Shown piece by piece: positions 47,909-59,678 of a stretch of 64,000 nucleotides of DNA (position 1 is the stretch's first letter; the number at the start of each line of letters is the position of its first letter). The notes under the pieces are model-generated. The model was given only the letters and a program-made list of their open reading frames with translations. It had not been told where the DNA came from and made no database searches. The DNA is from Steromphala cineraria (taxonomy: Eukaryota; Mollusca; Gastropoda; Trochida; Trochidae): positions 15,131,515 to 15,195,514 of the forward strand of contig OU744726.1 in assembly GCA_916613615.1 (NCBI GenBank), given 5' to 3'. A program made the translations under genes and the position numbers.

Positions 47909-48659
47909 GGGGAGACCGGGGCCGGTACGTCCCCTTAACACTAAAATGTAGATAAAGAGTTGTTTTTTCGCAATATACTAGTGTACGTCTGTACATATAT
48001 TGAACCATATCTTAACTTTATTGCAATAATTGTCGAAAGTGCCTAACGTAACTAGTTTGCCAATAACTATGCTTTAAAGACAATGAGTTGAAACACCGAA
48101 CATGCCCCGCATCGGGGTAACTTTCTATTACGAAAAGAATTCGTAAGAGGAGTTGAAGAGGAGACTACTATTCAAGGACCTTCAAGAGGGTCCTTTTGAG
48201 GAGGATGACCTTTAGAAAAATGGTTTCGAGGAGGACCTTAACATTTTTGTGACCGTCCTCACGGCCGAATGTGCCCCGCCTGTAATGACCGAACGTACCC
48301 CCACAAACTACGGTTGCTCTTTTTTCTATGCTGCGAAAATACACAGACCTCGAATCAAAATAACTTGTTGGTTGGTTACAGCATGTTGGTTTATGCTCAC
48401 TGAACATATTCCTAAACATAGTCAATATTTGTCAAAAACAAAGTGAACTGAAGTAGAATATTTTACTCAACTAGATGAAAAACGGGGTTTCTTCCACAGT
48501 TTGTAAAGAACATGTTGGACTGTCACCATTTTAAAGTCAGTGTGGGAGTAAGGTCATGTTGTCTTTTAGGCATCACCAATTTAAGTTAAAATGGCCCCGC
48601 ACAAAAATTACAGCGAAAAGACGAACATGCCCCGGGGCCGTGCCTGCCCCGGTCTCCCC
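47909..48659. mobile_element. 751-bp TIR element, 'GGGGAGACCGGGGC' family
   Basis: Left end GGGGAGACCGGGGCCGGTAC, right end GCCTGCCCCGGTCTCCCC, with TA at both edges (47907-47908, 48660-48661). The interior repeats CGAACATGCCCCG-like motifs four times (about 48098, 48266, 48289, 48622). The first nine bases equal those of the 21.5-kb family, but the interior differs. No transposase. Confidence 0.85.
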
Positions 48660-48661
48660 TA

Positions 48662-50155
48662 CAGTTGTTAGATGTCCCGAGACACAGCAAGTGAGAAATC
48701 TTAAATATCTGTCCCGAGTGACATAATGTGGCTTTGTCCTGAGCCTTTGCGAAGGGGAATCTCGTTGAACTGTGAATTTCATACAATTTTCTTAAATATC
48801 AATTTTTTTTAGTGTGGAAAAAATATGAACGAATCTCAGGCAGCCATGTTTGATATATACACTTCAAAATCCTTCCTGCCACATCAGCGTATATGTCTCC
48901 GAGTTGAGCTCAAAGAGATTGCCTGATATCCTTTGGGCCATCATTTACATGAATTCTTTGTTGTATGTTTCATCATTAATAACATACACAATGTAAGTCT
49001 ACTAGAATTGTGGTATGATTGAAATAACCTGAACTATTACATAATTGATTGGAGATTGTAGATTATAGATTGTAGCCCGACAGTTGTTAATGAAAGTAAG
49101 TTACTTATATGGTTGAATAAACTAGTCCGGTAGTAAAAGTAGTACAATTTCAAAGTTTCAAATATTTATGAAGTCCCATTACTCAGGACCATCTAGGTAA
49201 TAATGTCAATCAATTGGCATAACTTATATGGAAAAATCAAATTTCACATGCATCATAATCATTCTCAGAATTAAATTTCCTTGACTAATCTGTTTACAAA
49301 TCTTTTTATTTCAGGTACATTAGTACAATTTTAAAGGTTTAAGGGAGGAAAATAAAAACTGGTATGATCGAAATCATGTTGCTAAAAAATACGGTGAACT
49401 CCGATGAATTAGTGAGGACAACAACGTAACGATAATGTAAATCATTTCTACGAATCAAAGACTTCACGCGAACGATTGGGGTCTTAATTTGCTGCCATGC
49501 AACAGGAATATCGAAATAATTACTGACAGACATTTAAACTTAAGATAAACAGGTAGGGGTACAAACTTCCCGGACGAAGCTTCTTTTCAACCTTTCCGAT
49601 GTCGTAATGAAGCTTAAAATTCCTCGGAGTTCTTCTTTGTGTCTTAACCCTCTAATTAGATTTTATCCACATCCGTTATTTAAGGTTGCACAATTTTAAT
49701 TGTCTGCTGGGTTTTTGACCATCTTCGCTCAGCCTTATCTCTGTTAAATGCTTCTTGCTCGACTTTTGAATTGACTTGTTGAACAATAGCATACATGTTT
49801 TTATATGCAAGTGTTTGCGATCCTGGTGATATTTTCAAAATCATAACATATCATAACGACACAATATTCAAACATCCACGGATCCCATTAGAGGAAGTTG
49901 TAAAACCAAAGACCGGAAACCTGAATAACCCACATCTAAAAATATTTTGTTCATGTAAACGCTAGGAATATCAACACGAATGAAAACTTCTATAATTCAG
50001 AATAATCTAAAAGCCTTTACATCAGCAAAATAGTTGTTTCATGAGTCTATAGCTATAGCTGAGAATCAATATCAAGGAACGAATATTCATGTTCCATTAT
50101 CTGAAGACTTTGTAAGAACCTCTGAAGTTTCGACATAAAAACTCAGAGATAACGA
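48662..50155. other. No recognised gene; 3' flank of the zinc finger-GTPase gene
   Basis: AT-rich, short frames only. Confidence 0.5.
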
Positions 50156-53100
50156 CTATGAGAAGATACTTTTGATACCCCGCCAAAATCCTTTTCCGAC
50201 ATGTTTTATCCCTTTCCAAACCTCCCCAAGCGATGACTCCTCTTCTTCCTCGACTTCTTGACGAGCCTTATCACGCAGCTTCCGTTTAGCTTCACGGTTT
50301 TCCTCCTCAAGTCGTTCCAGTCTCATCTCCTGCTCTCTCCTCTTCACTTCTTTTTCAACTTCTGTTTGTTTTCTCATATCAGCTATCGTCTTTTTCAATT
50401 CACGGACTTCCGACGTGACGTTTGTCTGTTGATCTGTTTTCGGCTCAGCCTCAAGATGTACCAAGCGACTTTGCAGCATGTCTATCACTTCCTGTTGGTC
50501 ACTCGATTGATGCCGGTACTTTTCCTCAAATTCTCTCTCAATCTGTTCCCTCTCATGCCTCTTCTTCACTTCAAGTTCCTCCCGCAATGCCGCTTCCCTT
50601 CTTACCATAGCTTCTTCTGCTTGGCGGTACATTTCATTTGTGTAGTGACGACCCCCATTGGCTCTGATGTTGGTTTCAATCATATCTAGAAGTTCCAGGA
50701 CTTGTGCATCGCGTTCTTGAGGCGGAAGTCGATTGTTGAATGCGATATACCGCATGCTGCTCTCGTGAAGTATATCTTTCAGCATCTGAGGAACATTCTC
50801 CACAAAGGTGTGGATATTTGACCCTTCTGCATCAAGATCATCCTTTCTGGTGAAGAGAACAAAAAGGTATCGCGTCATGTCGTCTCCAAACACTTCCTTG
50901 AAATGTTGAACCGTATCCTGTTCCTCTTGAGTAAAGCGGTCGATCCTAGTCACGAGGATAATAGCATGGGGACCAGGTGACGTCATCCCAATGCACTTGA
51001 CGACCTCTTTAGTTGTCTGTGCATTTGTCATACCTGTATCAAAGAGTCCGGGTGAGTCCACCACCTGTAATCTACGTCCCAGACGCTCCACATTCGTCTG
51101 TTTACACTTCTGTGTTACTGAGCAGCCTCCGGCCCTGGAGTGAAAGTAGTCCCGACCAAGGATGGTGTTTCCGGTGGCGCTTTTACCAGATCCTGTACGG
51201 CCGATAAGAACGATACGCGTTTCATCATTGAAGGAGCTTTGTCCAGTTTCTTCTCTACTGAAACCTGAAAAACGAATTGGTACCATATTTTAACATTGAG
51301 CTTACTAATGAAGGCTTCACTATTCTAGAAGTTATACATTGAGGTTACTGACGGAGGTACTTTTCTAGAATTCAAATTTACAGCTTACTAATGTAGATTA
51401 TATGACTTATTATCATAACCTGGCGTTGTTGGTAATAACACCAATCAACCTGGCCTATCCTATCAACCATACACATGCATATATCAGTCCAGGTTTAGAG
51501 TCAGAGTCACCTTTTGTAGGATAAGCCCAAAGTGTTTATAGAGACAGAGCAGTTCTTCTATGCACAGCTTTAAGCCGTCGGACACATTTTGAAAAGTTGA
51601 TTATTTCTCACTGACACACAGACAAGCCACGCTGGTTGATAGCGAGTAACGTTTTGTAGAAAAGAAGACTTAAGTAGGCACTGGAATTCTGATTAGACGC
51701 ATACTGTTTTTGAGTTCTTATCAAATATCTATATTCTGAAAACTTTGAGTGCTACTATAGTTTCATTGGGGAAGAATTTTTCAAAAGGTGAACAGCAGAC
51801 AGTAAGAATTCTTTCTATTCTATTAGATTGCACAACCATGAGAATTACTTCATTTTCCGAACAGGCGGATATGTATTAAGTATGTCCCACCTGGCACAGA
51901 GGATGAAAAAGATCCCGAGGACGGAGACAGAACGTCAGTTTGCAGTTCATGACCGAACCATCCATAACCAGGAGACGGTTGACCTCCTCTAGCAGAACTG
52001 CTTCCTCGACTTGGGTTTCCTGTTCCACACATAGCGCAGTCCTCTCGAGTGTCTGTGTTCATGTACGTGCATGACACGCATTTCCATTCTGAAAAGGTAA
52101 TAATGCACGGGTTTATTACTGGTACAAAACTAGTACGGGATATGTGAACATTTTAATATTATGAATAACCATCATTCGGATTTTCGGTTAGATTGATTCA
52201 ATTAGTCATAAACTTCAATGCCCTTAACTCACATGAAATGTTCCAGTATGGATCATTTCGAGACAAGAATACCTTCAAATAGAAATGCTTATAATAAAGC
52301 ATTGTTGACAAACTTCATTTAGCTCCCGTCACTTGTCATCTTTTATATTTTTAAGTAAGAAACTTATTATCAAATGATGATTCTGAAGCATGTCAAAGAT
52401 CTATTGTAAAGGGAGGCACACTTCCCTTTGTCTTATAATCAAAATATCCCCAAAACATTCATAAAAGTCATAAAAATAAAGATGTCAACTTTAAAGTTCA
52501 AGTTGAAGTTAGGTACAGACCCTCACTGCTTACAATCAAAGAATCCTTATCCTTCGGGACGTTTACCATGAAGAATCCTAGACGATTAACCATCAGAAAC
52601 TCAAGTTTTTTAACCGATAGCAATTCGATAGTTCTTACCAAACGGTTTACCAAAGCCACACTATTAGGCATTATAGAGCTTTTATACAAAGAATCCCAAC
52701 AATTTTACATTAGGGACCCCAAGTAACTTTAGCATCTGGAATCCTCTTGACATTAGGAATCTAAGATCTCTTACACATAGGGATCCTAAAGCCACACTTT
52801 TATAGGTATCCTACAGGTTTTATCCTCACGCATATCCAAGCTTAAATCATAAGGAAACCCATAACTCTAACCAATAGACATTCCACAACTCTTAGTATAA
52901 GGTATATGAAAACTATCAAAATGGAATCCAAGAACTCTTTCGATTAAAAACCAGACATCTTACCATTCGGTACCGTAACCCAGTCTCCACTGAAGAGATA
53001 GTCATCCTCGGGTGGTTGTTTTACTCGCTTCGCTGGATTGACAGCATAACAAGCGCCACAATAATAGTCAGTAGCTTTGTTGACAAGGGTACACACATCG

Positions 53101-54403
53101 CAAGTCCATCGGGATATGTCTAGAAACAAATATAAAGGTTACATAGTTATTCACTGAATCATACACTTAAGAAGATTATAGTGATGGGAAGCTCAAACAC
53201 CAGCAATTATTCTAATTAAAATCCTTTCATTAAAAAATCATCTCAGTGAAGAGGTTTCAATTTTAAGTAAAGGTCTCCTTTAAATCTTTATATGTCTGTA
53301 TGTTATCAATGTGTTTCATGTAAATATCAATTTTAAACACTAACCCACATTTGTCGAATGAAGTTAAATCATAACAAACTATTGACAAATACGGTTAACA
53401 TATTTTTTTACAACTGAATAGATAGTATTTGATATATATGTTAATGAAACTTTTCGGAAAAAAGACGGATGCCAGCAAAAAACACGAACAGCATTTTAAC
53501 ACATTAAAAGAGTCGACATACGGAAAACTATGAAATACCAAACACCTGTTCATAGATTTAAGACAACGTATGCAGTATTATGAATGTACGATGTGTGCTA
53601 ATATTTATGTAAACATTTGTTCATAGTTGAACAGCATTATAAATGCTTATGAAACCCTTAAACATCGATACCAAATTGAATACTTTCTATTCAGGATCAT
53701 ACTTAATCGATTATGTAATTTGGCCTGAGACATTAACACATGCTCCACATCTAAACCACTGACAGAGAATATTCAAATACAACACATTCAACTCATTTGT
53801 CGTTAAACGTTTTATGGCTACTCAATATATATTTCCTTTTGACAGATATGACTCTCTGTCCATATGAACGTAACCAGTTGTAAAGAGTTTGGAATTGCTT
53901 TCATGACCAATATAATTCGCAATCATATATAGCTATTTTAGATTCTGACGGGGTAACATTAGGTGAGTTGTCCTCGGAGTTATTTATACATACGTGTAAC
54001 GGAGATAAATCGATTAAACCATTGGGATCCAAAAGCATGACAACCTAGGCATTAGGACGAAAAGAGTTGCTTCCCTTCCTACACGCATGCTAACTACAGT
54101 GTAATGTATACTAGACAAACACTAACAGTTCACAGGCCAAGAAAGACATTTCAACAAAATGAGTTAATGTATATGTCTCACATTAACTATGAAAAATAAT
54201 CATGGGTATACTAGATAATGGAGTTGAAAAGAATGAAAAGAAATACACATTCCAACATAAGATAATATCTTATATTTTCTTAGATACAATGGATTTTATA
54301 TTCATACCACATTTTGTTTAGGCGGCAGTCTATGGAAAGACATTTATATGAGCCAGTTTATCATCTGCCACTGCAGTTTATAAAAAGCCGCCAACTTACC
54401 CAT
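50156..54403 (-). CDS. Two RanBP2/NZF zinc fingers fused to an AIG1/GIMAP GTPase, 488 aa
   Basis: Minus-strand exons: 54400-54421 (22 nt, with start codon at 54403-54401 in the Kozak context ACCATGG), 52964-53119, 51891-52088, 50156-51264. All junctions are phase 1 and agree. Finger 1 (residues 6-25) is WTCDVCTLVN...CGAC. Finger 2 (55-74) is WKCVSCTYMN...CAMC. A Ser/Gly/Pro linker follows. The GTPase has GRTGSGKS (141-148), DSPG (189-192), the HAIILVTRIDRFTQEEQ box and TRKDDL (258-263), then a charged coiled coil and an amphipathic tail GIKHVGKGFWRGIKSIFS at the end. RanBP2-type fingers with T-Phi-x-N after the second Cys resemble NZF ubiquitin binders, though Leu/Tyr replace the usual Phe. 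Likely role: a GTP-switched membrane scaffold recruited to ubiquitin, in innate or stress response (inferred). The G domain is almost identical to that at 7.4-8.6 kb. Confidence 0.88.
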
Positions 54404-54935
54404 GGTTTTCTTTGTCGACACCTGAAATGGGATTGATGAAATGGTTGTAATTATAATTTCGGAAATGATTAATATAAGTAAAACATGAATAAATTGAACG
54501 GTAGTGAGATAGATAGACGATGAGATGGATAGATGCATGGACACTATTGGATTAATGGATTAATGAGCTGAAAGAATGAATAAATGAATGAATGAAATAA
54601 AGTGAGATAGGTAATTAGAAGTAAAGATAAATCAATAGCTATGAACACCTGAGTGCAAATAATTGTTCATGTCAGTAATTCTATTTAGCTGTTGTATTCA
54701 TATTAAGCCATATAAGAAAGGTAGATTGAAAAGGCATCATCCATCAACGTTACGGACATAGAAAGAAGAAAGTACATTATGTTCATTGAACGCATATTGT
54801 ACGAACGCTTCTGAAGTCAAGGAAATAGATTTGATTATACGCTTGTACATCATATATTAGATAAATATTCTCATTTTTTTTCTGTACAGTTGACACTTTA
54901 TTACGTATCAAAAGGACAACAAATAAACCACATAC

Positions 54936-54997
54936 CTGTTTCACTCGAACGTTCTGTTTCACTCGAACGTTCTTCAAATTCACAATCTTCGTTGAAA
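54936..54997 (-). other. Probable 5' UTR exon of the zinc finger-GTPase gene
   Basis: On the minus strand, CCACACAG precedes 62 bases that end at a strong GAAACAG|GTATGTG donor. The sequence contains an exact 18-bp tandem duplication of AACGTTCGAGTGAAACAG. It is either an internal non-coding exon or the end of exon 1. The start codon lies in the next 22-nt exon. Confidence 0.5.
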
Positions 54998-56844
54998 CTG
55001 TGTGGAAAACCCCATTGTTCTATTTTTAGATCCACGCCAATAGCTTTTGTGTATTCATATTATGTAATATACTTACGTAAACATATTAGATAACAATTCC
55101 ATACAGTTTTGTACCTTGTTGTTGATAATTTCTACTGTTGTTGAATCACTAAATGTGCCGTTGAGATGCCTATTTGATAGTATTTATCAAATGATTCTCC
55201 CTCGTAGTAAAATCTGCAGCGGAAGTAGGCGAACAGCATACGGAAAGATTCGCCAAACTTCGTGGCAACTTCGTTGAAAGTTCATTATTGGCGTTCTCAA
55301 TGCAAACTCGCCCGTATCATTAATAAAAGTTGTGTTTCTTTTCACACTCCTCACAAGACTATTTGAAGAAATATTTCCCTACATTCACAACCTTATATGT
55401 AAACCACTTTCTTTCAAGGATACAAGGATTTGGAAATGTCGAATAGGTTACGCTTAAGATAATTTAATATAAAAGTATGATTGTAGTTAAAATAATGAAA
55501 GCCGACTGTGTGAATAATATAATAACCAGTATAGCGATCAGCGAGATGGTTATCACTGATATTATTATTATTTCAAAAACACCACATGCATATCGTTGAC
55601 ACTGCTTTCCATTTGAAAAATAGTATGTAATATTAACCAAACGTTAATCTATTAAAAAGTTCGCTAACGGTATACAACTTGACTATATTCCATTCAAGAC
55701 ATTTCTTCACTTTTAAGAATGAATTTCGCTATGTGTTTATCCACACGATTAAAAATTCAGACTTTGAAATTCGAGCGATATGCTCCTTATTGTTATTACT
55801 GTTGGGACAAACACATTATGAAATTCATTTCTTAAATATGCTAAAGGTTGTTACGGAGGGTCCACAGGGTAGGTACGAGCTATCGACAATCGTGTTTCAT
55901 ATTTTTACATTTCGCTATGTTTGGGGAATATGTTTCGTTATATTAAGACATCATTTAATATCCTTTAGTATCCGCTTTTAAGTCGGGAATCAGTGAAACT
56001 TGTTGTGTCTTACAAATAATTCAAATACGCGAAAATTATCAGATTCACTGAACAAGGATACCCTAGAACTATTCAACAATTTGGAATAATTTGGTTTGAA
56101 ATAATTCTAATTAGATCAATATAAAAGCAATGAATCAATACAGTAATTTAAGCTACTTAGAAAAACGTCACATGTAAGTTAACGCAATATTGGTTTTATT
56201 CTAGCAACTGACGTTATATTTTTTAAGGGGCTATATTACTCAAAGTATTGTATAATGTCCCTCATGTTCTTAATACAATAGCGCATGATTAAATTTACGT
56301 ATTTCAAGTAAATAAATACTATCTTACTGACATATTAGAATCAATTATTGAGAGTGATGCAGTTTTTTGTCAAAATCAAAACAGGGATCAAAATGAAAAT
56401 GGAAATGTGTAGGGCGACTTTATTGCTTTCATTATTCCTGGTCGTGATTACCTTTATGTAGACATTTTCATGAAAAAAAATGTGATTTAAAGTTCCAAAT
56501 TTCCAAAATTTATCAAATTTTATGAAAATTTTAAAATCAGTAGTCTCATTTCAGTTGCATACGATTTTTATTCACTGTCACAAATAGCATTGACAATTTA
56601 ACGTCTTATCATAAGGATAGCAAGCGGGTAATGGCTAAAATACTGCCCGTCAACCTCAAAGTCACTCACTCATTATTGATGATTTCAAAATGGACCATTC
56701 CATTTGCATGGAATTGGTTTCTCATAAAGTGATTGTTAACATTGCTTGAAGCTGGGACTTACATGGAAACTGTTCTACTGATACGTTTCTGTTTGAACAA
56801 CGTTAATATCTGTGAACGTTATGCTTAAGATACAAAAAGGCCTG
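54998..56844. other. No recognised gene; upstream flank of the GTPase gene
   Basis: The promoter of the minus-strand gene should fall near 55000-55300. No TATA box stands out. The rest is AT-rich with motif-free short frames. Confidence 0.4.
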
Positions 56845-57204
56845 AAAGGGGCAGTAGCACGTTTTAGGGGGAATATGAGGTGATGTCAGGAAAATGAAAA
56901 TTAATGGTTTCAATTGAAAGACAATGTATTTAAACTAAATGGAGCAGTAATAATTCAAATATTTAACGTAAAGTTTAGCCATGCGATTCCTTTTTCTTAC
57001 AGAAAATGAATTAAAGGTGTTCACACAAAAATGGCGGCCTATGTATTTTATGTGAATCTTCATACTTTGTCTTCCGACTATGGATGATTGACTTGTGTAA
57101 TGACATTTTTGACACTGTCAAAATAATACATTTAACAATAACTTACAATTATCACTGAAAATTTTAAAATATAAAATTATCAAAAAACGTGCTACTGCCC
57201 CTTT
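56845..57204 (+). mobile_element. MITE family A, copy 6 (complete)
   Basis: AAAGGGGCAGTAGCACGTTT to ACGTGCTACTGCCCCTTT, 360 bp, same orientation as copy 1. Flanks CCTG / AATG show no TTAA duplication. Confidence 0.92.
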
Positions 57205-57323
57205 AATGTATGCATGTATCATGGATAACAAGAATATTGCATCGAAATCACTATCTAATGCTTTTGCGTTCAAGATTCACGTAAGCTAGGGTTTATAAAG
57301 GCTGAACACCTCGGACTCAGTCG

Positions 57324-57565
57324 GTTACTATTAAGAAGTAAATAGTAACCTATGCTGAGGTTGATACGGGAAATATAACCCTGAAGGAACCGAGAGGTTA
57401 TATTTCTCGTATCAACCGAGGCATAGGTTACAATTTGCCATACACATCGAGGAAAACTTTCAGTATCCGGACGAGGATATGATTTAGCTAAATGTATGAC
57501 GTCACGAAAGGTTGGATATCTCATAACTCAATAGGTCGATATCTAGATATCAACCTCCGATGACG
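57324..57565. repeat. Foldback region with overlapping stems
   Basis: GGTTACTATT (57324-57333) pairs with AATAGTAACC (57341-57350). The latter overlaps a 36-bp arm (57345-57380) that pairs with 57396-57431 (32 of 36). Further on, AGGTTGGATATCT (about 57513) pairs with AGATATCAACCT (about 57555). The loop GAAGGAACCGAG resembles the loop of the 28.9-kb hairpin. Confidence 0.7.
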
Positions 57566-57977
57566 TCACCTCAGGTTGATATGGTATACTAACCTGTTAG
57601 CTGTTCAATAGGCCATATCATTCCTAGGTGTGTATATACAAAGTAGACTCAATCTGATTATTCTTTTATTTCCCTTTGCTGTCCCACCTTTTCTCAGTAA
57701 CTAATCAGATATGCCCGAGTCGTTTGGAAAAAAAGACTTTGACATTGTCTAGCATTCAGGACGACATTTGTCACCACAGGGATCCTGCAGTTAATATATA
57801 TTGATAATGCTCGAGCACACCACGCCTACTTTTTTTCGGATAGTTACACGCATGTCATGATCAAGTTTCTTTTCAATTTTTTTTACAAAAGACTAATAAA
57901 AGGACAAGCTGGATGATTTGAAGATATCATTTTCCTTTATTCGATTTCAAAGCATAATGTCAAAAAAAATGAATATC
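57566..57977. other. No recognised feature
   Basis: AT-rich spacer between the foldback region and a MITE. Confidence 0.4.
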
Positions 57978-58331
57978 AAAGGGGCAGTAGCAGTTGATTT
58001 TGAAATTTTATATTCTAAATTGTTCACTGATAATTGTACGTTGATACTAAACTATTATTTTCATAGTGTCAAAAATCTTATTACAACCACCAATCATCCA
58101 TAGTCAGAGAAAAAATTATAATGATTCACGCAAGGTCAATTTGCGGCCATTATTATGTGAACACTTTTAATTCATTTCATGTAAGAAAACGGAATCGCAT
58201 GGCTGAACTTTATAACATTATATATTTGATTTATTACTGCTTCATTTATTTTAAATATATTTCAAGTGGAACAAATTATTTTTATTTTCCTGACATATTA
58301 TATTCCACATTAAACGTGCTACTGCCCCTTT
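57978..58331 (-). mobile_element. MITE family A, copy 7 (complete)
   Basis: AAAGGGGCAGTAGCAG at the left and AAACGTGCTACTGCCCCTTT at the right, 354 bp, reverse orientation to copy 1. Confidence 0.92.
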
Positions 58332-59678
58332 AATATATGTAAGCAGGAGAGTTACAACAGTTATATGTGTACACGTTGATTAACTTCGAGAACTGTACAG
58401 CTGTGGAACATCAGTGTGTACACTGTTCATAACTTTACATTCATATTAAGCATTATTGCAAGAGTTTAGATAGTCACATTGTTGCAATAGGATATTGAAT
58501 ACACACAGTTTAGGCAAATCGCACAGCACATAGATATTGGTTCACAATATGAAATATCAAATATTGATTACCAAAAATATTTCAAAATAAAAAAATTATA
58601 AGAAAATAGATGCACTATTAAAACACCTGTCTTACAGGCAAAGGCCCAGTATATGGAGAGTAGATTTGTGGTCTTTGAAAATATAGAGTACATTTTACAC
58701 TTGATTTGAAAAACAAATATTTCATGTAGCACAGCAAGCACGAAAGCAAGGCAAACCGTATCTCCCCGAAGACAACTCCGGGTTTCTTTATAGTTCAATA
58801 CCCCTATCTAACCTTCCCCACTCAGCCCGGGTTATGCTCGGGGAATACAGTTATTGGATTTGAGGGGTAGAGTTGAACTGGTTATATTGTTTGTGGGCTC
58901 AGGTACTTTTCCCTAGCGGACAAAATTTGCATCACAATTCATTTAAATTTATTTAGCAAACGACAATACTTCTCGCATGAAAAGGTTGGTTCATATCACA
59001 ATGCCTTTGTCGTGATTCAGTAACCAAAATGATGATTTGAGAACAGCGTCGCTGATTGCACAACTAATTAACTTTGATTGCCTCCAATCATGCATCTCCT
59101 ATTCTAGTCCACAAATTCGGCGTAATAGAACAGAGGCTTTTCATCTGTCTCTGTTGGGAGAGAATGGTCCAAAGAGGGCAGCTGGCTGATTTTGATTAGG
59201 AACCCGCGTTCAGACAGGAAGTTCCTGGTTTAACGTTTTCAAGATTGATGTCCCGGTAACCTTCTAGTTCTCTCAATCCAATTTCACTAAAACTGCAAGT
59301 ACGTCAGCACTATCGAAGTCTGGAATGTAAATCAATGTGGTTGATAAACTGATGCGTCAAAACGGTATTTATGTATTTCAGTTATAATACAAGATATTTC
59401 ATATTCCTTTTCATGACACGGAACAACGAGTATCTACATGTAACAACATACAACAAGTCAAGATTTGATCGAAATGTCATTTGCACAAAATGTTAAATTT
59501 CAAAATTCATAATTATTTTCTTTATTTTAGGAGTAAAACATGTCAAATTTGGGTAATACCTTTACAATTAATTTTTTTAACCATCCAAAGATGATACATT
59601 TGGCATAAATTAGAAATATGTATGAATAGTTGAAGAAGTACAATTTTGAAAAGAGTTGCCACTGTCCCTGTAAGTTGT
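58332..59678. other. Intergenic; 3' flank of the secreted-protein gene
   Basis: TTTATT at 59521-59526 is an AATAAA on the minus strand about 155 bases after the stop of the neighbouring gene and may be its poly(A) signal. No gene otherwise. Confidence 0.35.

Noticed and set aside
54344..54544. 66-aa minus frame as a protein
   Set aside because: Mostly intron. Only the 22-nt exon at 54400-54421 is supported by splice signals.
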